From an uncultured Prevotellaceae bacterium (GTDB lineage: Bacteria > Bacteroidota > Bacteroidia > Bacteroidales > Bacteroidaceae): a stretch of DNA of 36,341 bases. The stretch is from contig ONFE01000022.1 in assembly GCA_900316985.1 (NCBI GenBank), positions 1-36,341 on the forward strand, written 5' to 3'. The notes beneath the pieces were generated by a model. The model worked only from the letters and a program-made list of their open reading frames with translations. It made no database searches and was not told the DNA's origin. Position numbers and translations under genes: made by a program. This document shows, one piece after another, positions 1 through 9,522 of the stretch. Within the stretch, counting starts at the first letter, position 1. Each line of letters opens with the position of its first letter.

Positions 1-3000
1 GAAGTCTTTCTTGATGACGTTCTGGATGGTCAGTTTATAGACGCCGTGGTCAATGAGGTAGTTGCCGTACATCTCGAATGCACCTTTATTATAATAGGAG
101 GCCCTGAGGCTGCCTGAGCCGTTGAGCGCGATGTAGTCGCCACTTTGCTTGTCCATCAGCAGGCGAAGCGTGAAGTCTTCCGGCCTGGTGTTGAACAGGA
201 AGTTCATGTGTATGTCGGTAGGGATCTGGGCATGTTTCGGCTGATGGTGATTGAGCGCAGAGTCAAGCCGTTGGGTAAAATCATTTTGTATTCCATCAGT
301 CACATCGCGCCATTCAATGAATCCTTGGTCTGAAATGGCATCAGGACTGGCTGCATTGTATTCTATGAACGACCCGCGATTAGGCGTGGCATTCACGTCG
401 AAGTCAATGCGTCCCTGGCGGCCTTTGATCTGACAGTTACCTGTGCCGTAGATGGTTCCGAAGAATGTAGCATCTCCATAGTCGTGAAAGTCATAAGCCA
501 ACAGGTTCTGGGCATTCACATCGAAGTCGAAGGTCAGGTTGGTCAGTTCGTCGTGGTGGATGGCTCCGTTCACGATTCCGATATGTCCGTCGCGGTCGGT
601 GATGGTGTCTTGCTCAAAATAGATTTCATTGGGCACCATGCGCACCTTACAGTCGTGAAGCGTGTATCGGGTATTGAGCGGAGTTATGTCCATCTTTCCG
701 TTCGCGATAAGGCTACCTGATAGATTGATACTGTTTTCACCACTCAGGAATCCGGCCAGCCTGACGTTACCATCGCCACGAAGGTCGGTGTTGCGCATAA
801 ACGAGCTACAGAAATCCTCCACGAATTCAAGGCGTGTTTTTTCGGCCTTGATGTCGAGGTCAAGATAGTTGCGGGCTATTGACACGTAACCGTTGATGAG
901 TGTCTTGCCGATATCATCTTCGGCATAGGCCGAAATATCTATCTGGTTGTCTTGCTTGCCGTAGTTCGCATTGACATTGAGTGTGCCCATCCTTCCGTTC
1001 TGGAAGCGGAAGTCATCGACACTCAGGCTTGCATGCGCCGTCAGTTTGTCGAATACCGAACTGAGATAGGCTTTGCCGGAAGCCTTTCCCGAGAAGTCAA
1101 CCACATGGAAGTTAAGCAGGTCGAGGATGTATTTCACGTCGATGTCCTGCAAGTCCACGGTCAGGCTATCTTCTTTGTTGGGAGTAGCCAGTCCATAGAC
1201 CGTGAGGTGCTGGTTGTTGTGGTCGATTGAAAAATAGTCCACCGTGAGGTGCTTGTCGGTATATACGATATCGCTCGGTCGGATGTGCCACAACGTATCG
1301 TTGACAAGGATGTCTGATTCGTGTACGACCGTGTGGATGGCCTGTTTGCCATTCGGGGTTTTGAAGAGTTCGGTGGTGCAGTTGAGTGTGCCCTTGAAAG
1401 GCTTCGCCTTACGGTCGTCCCAAGTGATAAGGGTCATGATCTTTCCGTCTTCCTGCCTTGCATCGACCGTATAGTCCATCAGGATTCCGTTCAGGCTGAA
1501 ATTGGGCAGTTTGGCCTTCAGGGCCATTTTGTTTGACTTCTTGTCTGTGCTGGCGGAGAGTTTCACGGGCTTGTTGATGTCAACGGGTACTCCGAAGAAT
1601 ACGTTGAGCCAGTCGCTTTTCAGCAGGGTGGCATCGACGGAGGCCTGGCTGAAGTAATCGTCCCCCGTGATGTCGGCTTCGGCGAAGTCGCTTTGCAGAT
1701 GAATGGTATGGCCTTCGACTGTCTGCTCTGCGTTAAGAAAAAGGTGATCGAGATGATAGTCGTGTTGTTGTGAATGCATCTCGAAGTCTGTGATGTTGAC
1801 AGTCCCAATGGCCGTGGAGAGTGATTTGCCTGCTATGTCGGCATCGACATTCATTGCAAAACGCGCGTCACCGAAACGGTCGGTCAGTTTCAATGCGCCT
1901 GGGACCAGATTTCTCACTTTAGCCACAAACTTGGCCTTGGGGCTTTGAGCAGAAATGTCGAAGTCGCCGTCAAGATTAATCTGTGCATGAGGATCGTCGA
2001 TTGACAGGTGGCCGTTGAAAAGTGAACCTTGCAGGTCGCCGTCAATATCGAGATTGCGGTAACTATATCCGTTATAGTCGAAACGCGAGACGTTACCCAC
2101 AGCCTTGATGTTTTTCAGGCTTGTGTCACCGTCAATGTCGATTCGTGAAGCCAGCTGGCCGAACTTCTTGTCGTCAAGAATACGCTGCAGATTGATTCCT
2201 TCGGTCTCAATACGTGCTGTGAACCGGTTCTGATGAAGCCCCAGTCCGAGGTTGGCATTGCCGGCATCGGTGTCGAGGATGCCTTTCATGGATAAATCTT
2301 TGTCGGCACCTCCAGCCTCACCACGGAAGGCGATGCTGCCCAAACGCACCAGTTCTTTGGGCATTTGGATATTCTTTACCTGCAGGTTACGCTCCAGAAA
2401 TTCTATGGTATGGGCACTGAGCTGCAGTTGGTTGATATTGGCAAACCAGCGTTTGTTGGCGGATAGGCTGCCACTGGCATCGAGCTTCAGTTCTCCTTCA
2501 TCCGATTCAATGTTGACTTGATGCAGCTGTAGCATGTTGCTTGTGCCTGAGAAACTGCTCTTGAGTTGCAGGGGATGCCCGAATGTACTTAATTGTCGGT
2601 CCAGAAATGCGAGGTCGGCTGGTGTGATCTTTGATTCGCTGATGCGTCCGGCATACTGGAGCGTGGCCATTTCTATCTTGCCGTTATTTATTTCATAGGA
2701 TGCACCTATAGAGTCGATGATCAGTCTGGTCTGTGGCAGCATGGCCCGAAGCTGCGTAAGGGTCGTGCGTTTCTTGTCAGCCTTGAGCTTGAACGAGAGG
2801 TCCTTCAGCGTTAGCCCGGATGCTTCTTCCAACGACAGGCGTTTCAGGGTGGCTTCCAGGCCATTGTCGGTGAGTCGTGGCAACAGCAGATGGGTGCTGA
2901 TGTTCTTCACGTTGAGATGGTTGGTGTTAAACTTCCCGCTTGTCCTTGGCATGTCCAGCTGGTCGTAGGTGAATCCGCTGTGACGCACGACGACGGTTCC

Positions 3001-3438
3001 TATACGCAGATCGAGTGGTGTGTGGCGTGTAGTGTCTTTGGAAGCAAGGGAATCCAGCGCAAACTGGAAGTTAGGCTGGGAGTGCGCATCTTGTTTGTAA
3101 AAAGTGCCTTGAAGTCCAAACAATTGAGCCGATGAAATGGATATTTTTCCGTTGAAAAGCGGTATGAGGTCGATTTTGGTTGATGCACGTGAGGCGCGGA
3201 TCATTTCCTTTCCGCTTTGATCCTTCATATAGACATCGTCCACAATGATACGGTTGGGAATTACGAAGTTGATGCGGCCAACGGTGACCTCCGTGCCGAA
3301 TTTGTCAGAAAGCATCTCACTGGCCTTTTTCCCCATATACCCCTGAAATGCAGGAATATGAAGCAGTATAATAAGTAAAATGTACAGACCTATAAGGGCC
3401 CATACAATTCCGCTGATGAGGTGTTTTGCTTTCTTCAC
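1..3438 (-). CDS. tamB: TamB-like translocation/assembly module protein (DUF490 family), C-terminus outside window
   Basis: The reading frame is open without a stop from a GTG at 3438 to the window edge, giving 1146 residues. The N-terminus is KKAKHLISGIVWALIGLYIL, a basic stretch followed by one membrane segment, as expected for an inner-membrane-anchored periplasmic protein. The rest alternates short polar and hydrophobic strands with many Asp and Asn residues (LDIDGDLQGSLFNGHLSIDD is typical), the pattern of the long beta-taco/AsmA-TamB fold that carries lipids or helps insert outer-membrane proteins. The last visible part (GNGNYLIDHGVYKLTIQNV-like strands) resembles the start of the DUF490 domain. 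An in-frame TAA lies directly upstream of the GTG and the next Met would lose the anchor, so GTG is the only sensible start. It is divergent from nqrA. The TamB-like identity is strong; the substrate is unknown. Confidence 0.85.
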   Translation of the reverse strand, partial: MKKAKHLISGIVWALIGLYILLIILLHIPAFQGYMGKKASEMLSDKFGTEVTVGRINFVIPNRIIVDDVYMKDQSGKEMIRASRASTKIDLIPLFNGKISISSAQLFGLQGTFYKQDAHSQPNFQFALDSLASKDTTRHTPLDLRIGTVVVRHSGFTYDQLDMPRTSGKFNTNHLNVKNISTHLLLPRLTDNGLEATLKRLSLEEASGLTLKDLSFKLKADKKRTTLTQLRAMLPQTRLIIDSIGASYEINNGKIEMATLQYAGRISESKITPADLAFLDRQLSTFGHPLQLKSSFSGTSNMLQLHQVNIESDEGELKLDASGSLSANKRWFANINQLQLSAHTIEFLERNLQVKNIQMPKELVRLGSIAFRGEAGGADKDLSMKGILDTDAGNANLGLGLHQNRFTARIETEGINLQRILDDKKFGQLASRIDIDGDTSLKNIKAVGNVSRFDYNGYSYRNLDIDGDLQGSLFNGHLSIDDPHAQINLDGDFDISAQSPKAKFVAKVRNLVPGALKLTDRFGDARFAMNVDADIAGKSLSTAIGTVNITDFEMHSQQHDYHLDHLFLNAEQTVEGHTIHLQSDFAEADITGDDYFSQASVDATLLKSDWLNVFFGVPVDINKPVKLSASTDKKSNKMALKAKLPNFSLNGILMDYTVDARQEDGKIMTLITWDDRKAKPFKGTLNCTTELFKTPNGKQAIHTVVHESDILVNDTLWHIRPSDIVYTDKHLTVDYFSIDHNNQHLTVYGLATPNKEDSLTVDLQDIDVKYILDLLNFHVVDFSGKASGKAYLSSVFDKLTAHASLSVDDFRFQNGRMGTLNVNANYGKQDNQIDISAYAEDDIGKTLINGYVSIARNYLDLDIKAEKTRLEFVEDFCSSFMRNTDLRGDGNVRLAGFLSGENSINLSGSLIANGKMDITPLNTRYTLHDCKVRMVPNEIYFEQDTITDRDGHIGIVNGAIHHDELTNLTFDFDVNAQNLLAYDFHDYGDATFFGTIYGTGNCQIKGRQGRIDFDVNATPNRGSFIEYNAASPDAISDQGFIEWRDVTDGIQNDFTQRLDSALNHHQPKHAQIPTDIHMNFLFNTRPEDFTLRLLMDKQSGDYIALNGSGSLRASYYNKGAFEMYGNYLIDHGVYKLTIQNVIKKDF

Positions 3439-3442
3439 TTTG

Positions 3443-3450
3443 CAAAGTTA
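3443..3450 (-). promoter_or_regulatory. -7 box TAACTTTG for tamB
   Basis: On the minus strand TAACTTTG matches the Bacteroidota TAnnTTTG -7 element. It ends only four bases before the GTG start of tamB, so a transcript from it would have almost no leader. No clear -33 element is seen at the right distance. Confidence 0.5.
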
Positions 3451-3486
3451 CGCTAATTCATCAACAAAAAAGAAGTTTTTGGTTTT

Positions 3487-3522
3487 TTTTTGCCCGAAAT
3501 GTGAAAATTTTGTCTATCTTTG
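3487..3522 (+). promoter_or_regulatory. Promoter of the nqr operon
   Basis: TTTTTG at 3487-3492 and TATCTTTG at 3515-3522 are separated by 22 bp, matching the Bacteroidota sigma-ABfr consensus. Transcription would begin near 3526 and leave a leader of about 37 nt before nqrA. This argues against upstream in-frame starts of nqrA. Confidence 0.75.
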
Positions 3523-3562
3523 TGCCACTATTCATGAATATTATCTCTTTTTATACAATGTT

Positions 3563-4909
3563 ATGGCAAATGTTATTAAGTTACGTAAGGGCTTAGACAT
3601 TAACCTCAAAGGCAAGGCCGTTGGAGAAAAGACGGTGCTGAAGGCTAGTGAAGTGTATGCACTCACGCCGGATGCGTTTGTCGGAATGATTCCCAAAGTG
3701 GTCGTCAAGGAGGGAGACGTTGTCAAAGCCGGGGATACCTTGTTTGTGAACAAGCAATGTCCCGATGTGAAGTTTGCCTCACCCGTCAGCGGACAAGTCA
3801 CCGAAGTGCTTCGGGGTGAGCGCAGGAAGGTGCTTTGCGTAAAGATTAAAGCCGACGCAGAGCAGAAATTTACCGATTATGGCAAGAAGGATGTGGCCGC
3901 TCTCAGTGGAGAGGAAGTCTGCAAGGCGTTGCTCGAAGCAGGCTTGTTTGGCTACATTGACCAGTTGCCGTATGCCGTTAGCACAACACCTGAATCCAAG
4001 CCAAAGGCTATTTTTGTAAGTGCTTTGAGAGACAAGCCTTTAGCTGCGGATTTTGAAGTGGAACTTCAGGGTAACGAAAAGGATTTCCAGACGGGTCTTA
4101 CCGCGCTGTCGAAGATGGCCAAGACTTATCTTGGAATCGGAGCGAAACAGACTGCCGATGCGCTTGTGAATGCCAAGGATGTGGAAGTCGCGGTTTTCGA
4201 CGGTAAGTGTCCTGCCGGTAACGTCGGTGTTCAGGTGAACCATCTTGATCCCGTCAACAAGGGTGAAGTGGTATGGACCGTTGACCCGTCGGCTGTGATT
4301 TTCTTTGGCCGGCTGTTCAATACCGGCAATGTGAACCTCATGCGTACGATTGCCGTATGCGGCGATCAGGTGAAGAATCCCTGCTATCTTGATGTCTTGG
4401 TAGGTACACCTTTGGCCGACATCCTCAGCGGAAACGTGGAGGAAGCCAACGTGCGTATCATCAACGGCAACGTGCTCACGGGCACAAAAGCCTCGACCGA
4501 CGACTTCCTCGGAGCCCACTCATCAGAGGTTACCGTGATTTCTGAAGGCGACGAGGCTGACGAGCTGCTCGGCTGGATCATGCCCCGCACGAAGCAATTC
4601 TCCGTGAACCGCAGCTATTTCTCATGGCTTTTCGGCAAGAAGGAGTATTCACTCGACAGCCGCATCAAGGGCGGTGAGCGCCGGATGATCATGAGTGGCG
4701 AATACGACAAGGTGCTTCCGATGGACATCTACGGAGAGTATCTCATCAAGGCCATCATCGCTGAAGACATCGACAAGATGGAGCAGCTGGGCATCTATGA
4801 GGTGGCTCCCGAAGACTTCGCACTTGCTGAATTCGTGGATTCCTCGAAACTGGAGCTTCAGAAGATAGTGCGCAACGGATTGAATATGCTGCGCAAGGAG
4901 AATGCATAA
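3563..4909 (+). CDS. nqrA: Na+-translocating NADH:quinone reductase subunit A
   Basis: 448 residues starting MANVIKLRKGLDINLKGKAV, the usual NqrA N-terminus and length. NqrA is the peripheral cytoplasmic subunit that contributes to the ubiquinone/menaquinone site of the six-subunit Na+-NQR. The frame is open further upstream to 3380, but the promoter at 3487-3522 lies inside that extension, so ATG 3563 is the start. The N-terminal part has the lipoyl/barrel-sandwich-like segment VVVKEGDVVKAGDTLF typical of NqrA and RnfC. No transmembrane segments are seen. It is the first gene of nqrABCDEF; nqrB follows after 30 nt. The full-length protein shows no disruption. Confidence 0.96.
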   Translation: MANVIKLRKGLDINLKGKAVGEKTVLKASEVYALTPDAFVGMIPKVVVKEGDVVKAGDTLFVNKQCPDVKFASPVSGQVTEVLRGERRKVLCVKIKADAEQKFTDYGKKDVAALSGEEVCKALLEAGLFGYIDQLPYAVSTTPESKPKAIFVSALRDKPLAADFEVELQGNEKDFQTGLTALSKMAKTYLGIGAKQTADALVNAKDVEVAVFDGKCPAGNVGVQVNHLDPVNKGEVVWTVDPSAVIFFGRLFNTGNVNLMRTIAVCGDQVKNPCYLDVLVGTPLADILSGNVEEANVRIINGNVLTGTKASTDDFLGAHSSEVTVISEGDEADELLGWIMPRTKQFSVNRSYFSWLFGKKEYSLDSRIKGGERRMIMSGEYDKVLPMDIYGEYLIKAIIAEDIDKMEQLGIYEVAPEDFALAEFVDSSKLELQKIVRNGLNMLRKENA

Positions 4910-4939
4910 CATCATGTATCTATCAAGTAATCAACTACA

Positions 4940-6091
4940 ATGAGTTTACGAAATTACATCAACAAGATAAAGCCCAACTTCCAGGAGGGAGGACGGCTTC
5001 ACGCTTTCCGAAGCGTCTTTGATGGATTTGAGACGTTCCTCTATGTGCCCAACGACACGGCGAAGAGCGGAACACATATCCACGACGCCATCGACTCGAA
5101 GCGTATCATGAGTATGGTGGTCATCGCGCTCGTGCCGGCTATGCTGTTCGGTATGTACAACGTGGGCTATCAGAACTATGCTGCCGCCGGCACACTGGCT
5201 TCGGCATCATTCCTCGAAATCTTCTGCTACGGCTTCCTGGCCGTGCTGCCGAAGATTCTCGTCAGTTACATCGTAGGCCTTGGCATTGAGTTCATCGTGG
5301 CCCAGTGGAAAGGGGAGGAGATTCAGGAGGGCTACCTCGTCAGCGGTATCATCATTCCGCTTATCATTCCCGTCAACTGTCCGTTGTGGATGCTGGCCCT
5401 GGCCGTAGCCTTTGCCGTTATCTTTGCTAAGGAAATATTTGGCGGAACGGGTATGAACATCTTCAATGTAGCTATTGCCGCTCGTATGTTCCTCTTCTTC
5501 TCTTATCCTTCCGTGATGACTGGCGATACCGCTTGGGTGGCTACCGACAGCATTTTCGGATTGGGTAACGCCTTGCCCGATGGCTTCACAGCTGCCACAC
5601 CACTTGGCGAAGTAGCTCAGGGAATTGTTCCGCAAACTTCGCTTTGCGATATGATCTACGGCTTTATCCCTGGTTCTATCGGTGAGACCAGCGTAATTGC
5701 CATCGCCTTGGGTGCCATCCTTCTGCTTTGGACTGGCATTGCTTCATGGAAGACGATGCTTAGCGTATTCGTAGGCGGAGGCCTAATGGCTGTTTTGTTC
5801 CAGTCGTTGGGTATGACTGAGATCCGGTGGTATGAGCACCTTCTGCTTGGCGGTTTCTGTTTTGGTGCCGTGTTTATGGCTACCGACCCTGTTACTTCCG
5901 CCCGTACGGAGAGTGGCAAGTGGGTATATGGTTTCCTGATCGGTGCTATTGCCGTGATTGTCCGCGTGATGAATCCTGGTTATCCCGAAGGTATGATGCT
6001 CGCCATCTTCTTTGGTAATATGTGTGCACCACTCATCGACTACTGTGTCGTGCAGCGCAATATCACACGTCGTGCTAACCGTATTAAATAA
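4940..6091 (+). CDS. nqrB: Na+-translocating NADH:quinone reductase subunit B
   Basis: 383 residues, a polytopic membrane protein with about ten hydrophobic helices. NqrB carries a covalently bound FMN and riboflavin and takes part in the Na+ path. The flavinylation motif is visible as D214-G-F-T-A-A-T220, which fits the Dxx(S/T)xAT rule of ApbE substrates, with T220 as the FMN attachment site. The segment GGTGMNIFNVAIAARMFLFF is typical of the NqrB/RnfD family. It lies between nqrA and nqrC, 14 nt before nqrC. FMN attachment would need an ApbE flavin transferase, which is not in this window. Confidence 0.96.
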   Translation: MSLRNYINKIKPNFQEGGRLHAFRSVFDGFETFLYVPNDTAKSGTHIHDAIDSKRIMSMVVIALVPAMLFGMYNVGYQNYAAAGTLASASFLEIFCYGFLAVLPKILVSYIVGLGIEFIVAQWKGEEIQEGYLVSGIIIPLIIPVNCPLWMLALAVAFAVIFAKEIFGGTGMNIFNVAIAARMFLFFSYPSVMTGDTAWVATDSIFGLGNALPDGFTAATPLGEVAQGIVPQTSLCDMIYGFIPGSIGETSVIAIALGAILLLWTGIASWKTMLSVFVGGGLMAVLFQSLGMTEIRWYEHLLLGGFCFGAVFMATDPVTSARTESGKWVYGFLIGAIAVIVRVMNPGYPEGMMLAIFFGNMCAPLIDYCVVQRNITRRANRIK

Positions 6092-6105
6092 GGAGGAACT
6101 GAAAG

Positions 6106-6720
6106 ATGAAGACTAACAGTAATACATATACGATTATTTACAGCGCCATCATTGTTGTCATCGTAGCCTTCCTGCTGGCATTCGTATCGCAGGCCCTGAA
6201 GGCTAAGCAGGATGCCAACGTGGCGCTCGACGTGAAGAAGCAGATTCTCAATTCGCTCAATATCCGCGGACTTGGCGATGCCGATGCTGAAGCCAAGTAT
6301 AGCGAGGTGGTGAAGAGCGAAGAAACCGTTGGCGAACAGAAACTCTACACTTGTGAGATTGACGGTAAGCCCGTTTATGTCTGCACAGTGAAGGGTATGG
6401 GACTTTGGGGTCCTGTATACGGTTACATCTCTATTGCTGATGACAAGAATACCGTCTATGGTGCTTATTTCAACCACGACTCTGAGACCGCCGGCCTTGG
6501 TGCCGAAATCAAGGACTCTCAGGCTTGGCAGGAGAAGTTCCAGGGTAAGAAAATCAACAGCGATGACGATCCTAATATCGATCTCGGCGTAGCCAAGAAG
6601 ATAGAGAATCAGGAAAGTGAGGTTGATGCTGTCACAGGAGCAACACTCACGTCCAATGGTGTAAGCCTGATGCTTCAGGAGGGACTGAAACCTTTTATGG
6701 ATATTTTAAAGAACAAGTAA
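6106..6720 (+). CDS. nqrC: Na+-translocating NADH:quinone reductase subunit C
   Basis: 204 residues with one N-terminal membrane helix (YTIIYSAIIVVIVAFLLAF) and a periplasmic FMN domain. D174-A-V-T-G-A-T180 is the ApbE flavinylation motif; T180 would hold FMN by a phosphoester bond. The protein passes electrons from the NqrD/E iron-sulfur centre to NqrB. It is shorter than the roughly 250-260 residues of Vibrio NqrC, which appears normal for Bacteroidota. An AGGAGG-like sequence (aaggaggaactgaaag) lies just upstream of the ATG, and nqrD starts 4 nt after the stop. Confidence 0.96.
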   Translation: MKTNSNTYTIIYSAIIVVIVAFLLAFVSQALKAKQDANVALDVKKQILNSLNIRGLGDADAEAKYSEVVKSEETVGEQKLYTCEIDGKPVYVCTVKGMGLWGPVYGYISIADDKNTVYGAYFNHDSETAGLGAEIKDSQAWQEKFQGKKINSDDDPNIDLGVAKKIENQESEVDAVTGATLTSNGVSLMLQEGLKPFMDILKNK

Positions 6721-6724
6721 CGAT

Positions 6725-7351
6725 ATGAGTAGTTTATTTTCAAAGGAAAACCAGGAAGTTTTCAAGAATCCATTGAACTTGGACAACCCGATACTTGTTC
6801 AGGTGCTTGGAATCTGTTCGGCGCTGGCTGTTACAGCTCAATTGAAGCCGGCAATTGTGATGGGACTGGCCGTGACTATCATCACCGCCTTCTCGAATGT
6901 GATTATCTCTATTATCCGAAACACCATTCCTACGCGTATCCGTATCATCGTCCAACTGGTGGTTGTGGCTGCGCTGGTGACGATTGTCTCTCAGGTGCTG
7001 AAGGCATTCGCCTATGATGTGAGCGTACAACTCTCCGTCTACGTGGGTCTGATTATCACCAACTGTATTCTGATGGGACGCCTCGAGGCATTTGCCATGC
7101 AGAACAAGCCTTGGCCTTCATTCCTCGACGGTATTGCCAACGGTATCGGCTATGCGATGATTCTGGTCATCGTTGGTGCCGTTCGTGAATTCTTTGGTTT
7201 CGGCACGTTGCTTGGCTTCAAGGTTTTGCCTCAGGCCGTTTACGATGCCGGTTATATGAACAACGGTATGATGACGATGCCAGCCATGGCACTGATTCTC
7301 GTTGGATGTGTCATCTGGGTACACCGTGCCTGTTTTTATAAGGAGAAGTAA
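6725..7351 (+). CDS. nqrD: Na+-translocating NADH:quinone reductase subunit D
   Basis: 208 residues with about six membrane helices. NqrD and NqrE are homologous, inverted-topology subunits that share an intramembrane 2Fe-2S centre. The matching cysteines are visible at C31 ([10 protein letters not shown]) and C114 ([15 protein letters not shown]). The MGRLEAFAM segment is strongly conserved in NqrD/RnfE. It is separated from nqrE by only 2 nt, which suggests translational coupling. Confidence 0.96.
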   Translation: MSSLFSKENQEVFKNPLNLDNPILVQVLGICSALAVTAQLKPAIVMGLAVTIITAFSNVIISIIRNTIPTRIRIIVQLVVVAALVTIVSQVLKAFAYDVSVQLSVYVGLIITNCILMGRLEAFAMQNKPWPSFLDGIANGIGYAMILVIVGAVREFFGFGTLLGFKVLPQAVYDAGYMNNGMMTMPAMALILVGCVIWVHRACFYKEK

Positions 7352-7353
7352 TT

Positions 7354-7980
7354 ATGGAACATATTATTAATTTGTTTTTCCGGTCCATTTTTGTGGACAA
7401 CATGATATTCGCCTTCTTCCTCGGCATGTGTTCTTACCTTGCCGTTTCGAAGAACGTGAAGACATCATTCGGACTGGGTATGGCCGTTACCTTCGTACTT
7501 TTGGTAACTGTGCCCGTTGACTATCTGCTTCAGACGAAGGTGCTGGGTCCTGACTGTCTCATCGAAGGCGTTGACCTCAGTTATCTGTCGTTCATCCTGT
7601 TCATTGCCGTTATCGCGGGTATGGTACAGTTGGTTGAGATGATTGTGGAGAAATATTCTCCTTCACTCTATGCAGCCCTGGGTATCTTCCTGCCGCTGAT
7701 TGCCGTGAACTGTGCCATCATGGGCGCCTCGCTCTTCATGCAGCAACGAATCAACCTTGATCCGCTCAACACACAGTATATCGGCTCTGTGTGGGATGCT
7801 ATTGCCTATGCCATTGGATCGGGTCTTGGCTGGACGCTGGCTATCGTGCTCCTGGGCGCTATCCGCGAGAAAATGCAATACACCGACGTACCCAAACCAT
7901 TACAGGGACTCGGCATTACGTTTATCACCGTAGGACTCATGGCTATGGCTATGATGTGCTTCTCGGGTCTTAAAATATAA
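7354..7980 (+). CDS. nqrE: Na+-translocating NADH:quinone reductase subunit E
   Basis: 208 residues with about six membrane helices. C26 ([14 protein letters not shown]) and C120 ([12 protein letters not shown]) correspond to the ligands of the intramembrane 2Fe-2S centre shared with NqrD. The start [20 protein letters not shown] is typical of NqrE/RnfA. A 6-nt gap separates it from nqrF. Confidence 0.96.
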   Translation: MEHIINLFFRSIFVDNMIFAFFLGMCSYLAVSKNVKTSFGLGMAVTFVLLVTVPVDYLLQTKVLGPDCLIEGVDLSYLSFILFIAVIAGMVQLVEMIVEKYSPSLYAALGIFLPLIAVNCAIMGASLFMQQRINLDPLNTQYIGSVWDAIAYAIGSGLGWTLAIVLLGAIREKMQYTDVPKPLQGLGITFITVGLMAMAMMCFSGLKI

Positions 7981-7986
7981 TAAGGT

Positions 7987-9252
7987 ATGGGACAGTTTAT
8001 TTTAGCAAGTATAGGCGTATTCCTGGTTATCATTCTGCTGGTGGTGACCATGCTGCTCATCGCCAAGAAATATCTCTCGCCGAGCGGCAACGTGAATATC
8101 GAAATCAATGGCGACAGAACGATTAATGTGCCTCAGGGTTCCAGCCTGATGACCACGCTCAACGAGAACGGCATCTTCTTGCCTTCAGCTTGTGGCGGTA
8201 AAGCTTCTTGCGGACAATGTAAGGTGCAGGTACTTGAGGGTGGGGGAGAGATTCTCGACTCTGAAAAGTCTCACTTCACGCGCAAGGAGATTAAGAACCA
8301 TTGGCGTCTGGGATGCCAATGCAAGGTAAAGGGCGATCTAAAGATTCATGTGCCAGAGTCTATCCTTGGTGTGAAGGAGTATGAATGTACCGTTATTTCC
8401 AACAAGAACGTGGCAACCTTCATCAAGGAGTTCAAGGTGCAATTGCCTCCAGGAGAGCACATGGACTTCATTCCTGGCTCCTATGCACAGATTAAGATTC
8501 CAGCATTCACGATGGACTATGACAAAGATATCGACAAGTCATTGATTGGCGACGAATATCTGCCTTCATGGGAGAAGTTCGGATTGTTCCCGCTGAAGTG
8601 CGTGAATCCTGAGCCTACCATCCGTGCATACTCCATGGCCAACTATCCGGCTGAGGGTGATGTGTTCATGCTCACTGTTCGTATTGCCACTCCGCCATTC
8701 AAACCCGACAAGAGCGGCTTCATGGATGTGAATCCCGGTATTGCTTCGTCTTATATCTTCTCGCTGAAGCCCGGCGATAAGGTGACGATGAGCGGACCGT
8801 TCGGTGATTTCCACCCGCACTTCGACTCCAAACGTGAGATGATCTGGGTAGGTGGTGGTGCCGGTATGGCCCCGCTCCGTGCGCAGATCATGCACATGAC
8901 GAAGACGCTCCACACCACCGACCGTGAGATGCACTACTTCTATGGCGCTCGTGCGCTTAACGAGGTGTTCTATCTTGACGACTTCCTCGGATTGGAGAAA
9001 GAGTATCCCAACTTCCACTTCCACTTGGCACTCGACCGTCCAGATCCCGCAGCAGATGCCGCAGGCGTGAAATATACGCCGGGCTTCGTCCATCAGGTGA
9101 TGTACAACACATACCTGAAGGATCACGAGGCTCCAGAGGATGTAGAGTACTACATGTGTGGTCCCGGCCCTATGTCGAATGCCGTCGTGCAGATGCTTGA
9201 TGGTCTTGGCGTGGAGCCCGAAAGTATTATGTATGATAACTTCGGCGGATAA
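7987..9252 (+). CDS. nqrF: Na+-translocating NADH:quinone reductase subunit F
   Basis: 421 residues. NqrF is the electron entry subunit: it oxidises NADH through FAD and a 2Fe-2S centre. Visible parts are an N-terminal membrane anchor (residues about 3-25); a plant-type ferredoxin domain with C69, C75, C78 and C110; an FAD-binding RAYS motif at 213-216; an NAD-binding glycine-rich stretch VGGGAGMAPLRAQ; and the C-terminal motif CGPGPMSNAV ending in an aromatic-rich tail (MYDNFGG). It is the last gene of the operon and is followed by a strong terminator. Confidence 0.97.
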   Translation: MGQFILASIGVFLVIILLVVTMLLIAKKYLSPSGNVNIEINGDRTINVPQGSSLMTTLNENGIFLPSACGGKASCGQCKVQVLEGGGEILDSEKSHFTRKEIKNHWRLGCQCKVKGDLKIHVPESILGVKEYECTVISNKNVATFIKEFKVQLPPGEHMDFIPGSYAQIKIPAFTMDYDKDIDKSLIGDEYLPSWEKFGLFPLKCVNPEPTIRAYSMANYPAEGDVFMLTVRIATPPFKPDKSGFMDVNPGIASSYIFSLKPGDKVTMSGPFGDFHPHFDSKREMIWVGGGAGMAPLRAQIMHMTKTLHTTDREMHYFYGARALNEVFYLDDFLGLEKEYPNFHFHLALDRPDPAADAAGVKYTPGFVHQVMYNTYLKDHEAPEDVEYYMCGPGPMSNAVVQMLDGLGVEPESIMYDNFGG

Positions 9253-9275
9253 CAATCTGTATTTCCATAAGAACG

Positions 9276-9306
9276 AGGGTGTATCAAAATGATGCACCCT
9301 TTTTCT
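9276..9306 (+). terminator. Rho-independent terminator of the nqr operon
   Basis: AGGGTG pairs with CACCCT around TATCA/TGATG, giving a stem of about 11 bp with an AAA loop, followed by TTTTTC. It lies 23 nt after the nqrF stop. Confidence 0.85.
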
Positions 9307-9313
9307 TTAGACT

Positions 9314-9399
9314 ACAAAGTAAATTAGTTTGTTCGGCATGCAGACTTTAGAAAAGAAACAATTAACCATTGGAAAGAGAACAAAGTAAATTAGTTTGTT
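9314..9399. repeat. Pair of 20-bp direct repeats, each nearly palindromic
   Basis: The sequence acaaagtaaattagtttgtt occurs exactly at 9314-9333 and again at 9380-9399, 66 bp apart. Each copy is almost its own reverse complement (ACAAA-TAA-TTA-TTTGT). They sit in the gap between the nqr terminator and the prs terminator, where no gene is present. Confidence 0.85.
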
Positions 9400-9455
9400 G
9401 TCAGCCTAATGTTTAGATTGTATGTGTAAAACCAATTGTTGATAGAAATATAATT

Positions 9456-9494
9456 ATAAAATAAAGAGGATGTGCCTGTTATTGACACATCCTC
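9456..9494 (-). terminator. Rho-independent terminator downstream of prs
   Basis: GAGGATGTG (9466-9474) pairs perfectly with CACATCCTC (9486-9494). On the minus strand the stem is followed by TTTATTTTAT. It lies 29 nt beyond the prs stop. Confidence 0.8.
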
Positions 9495-9522
9495 ATTATT
9501 TATCTTATGTTTTGTTTCGGGA

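Noticed and set aside
3380-3562. 61-residue N-terminal extension of NqrA
   Set aside because: The nqr promoter lies inside it and NqrA homologues begin at the MANVIKL position.
8566-9297. 243-residue frame antisense to nqrF
   Set aside because: Lies opposite a certain gene, shows His/Val/Glu-rich shadow composition and has no promoter.
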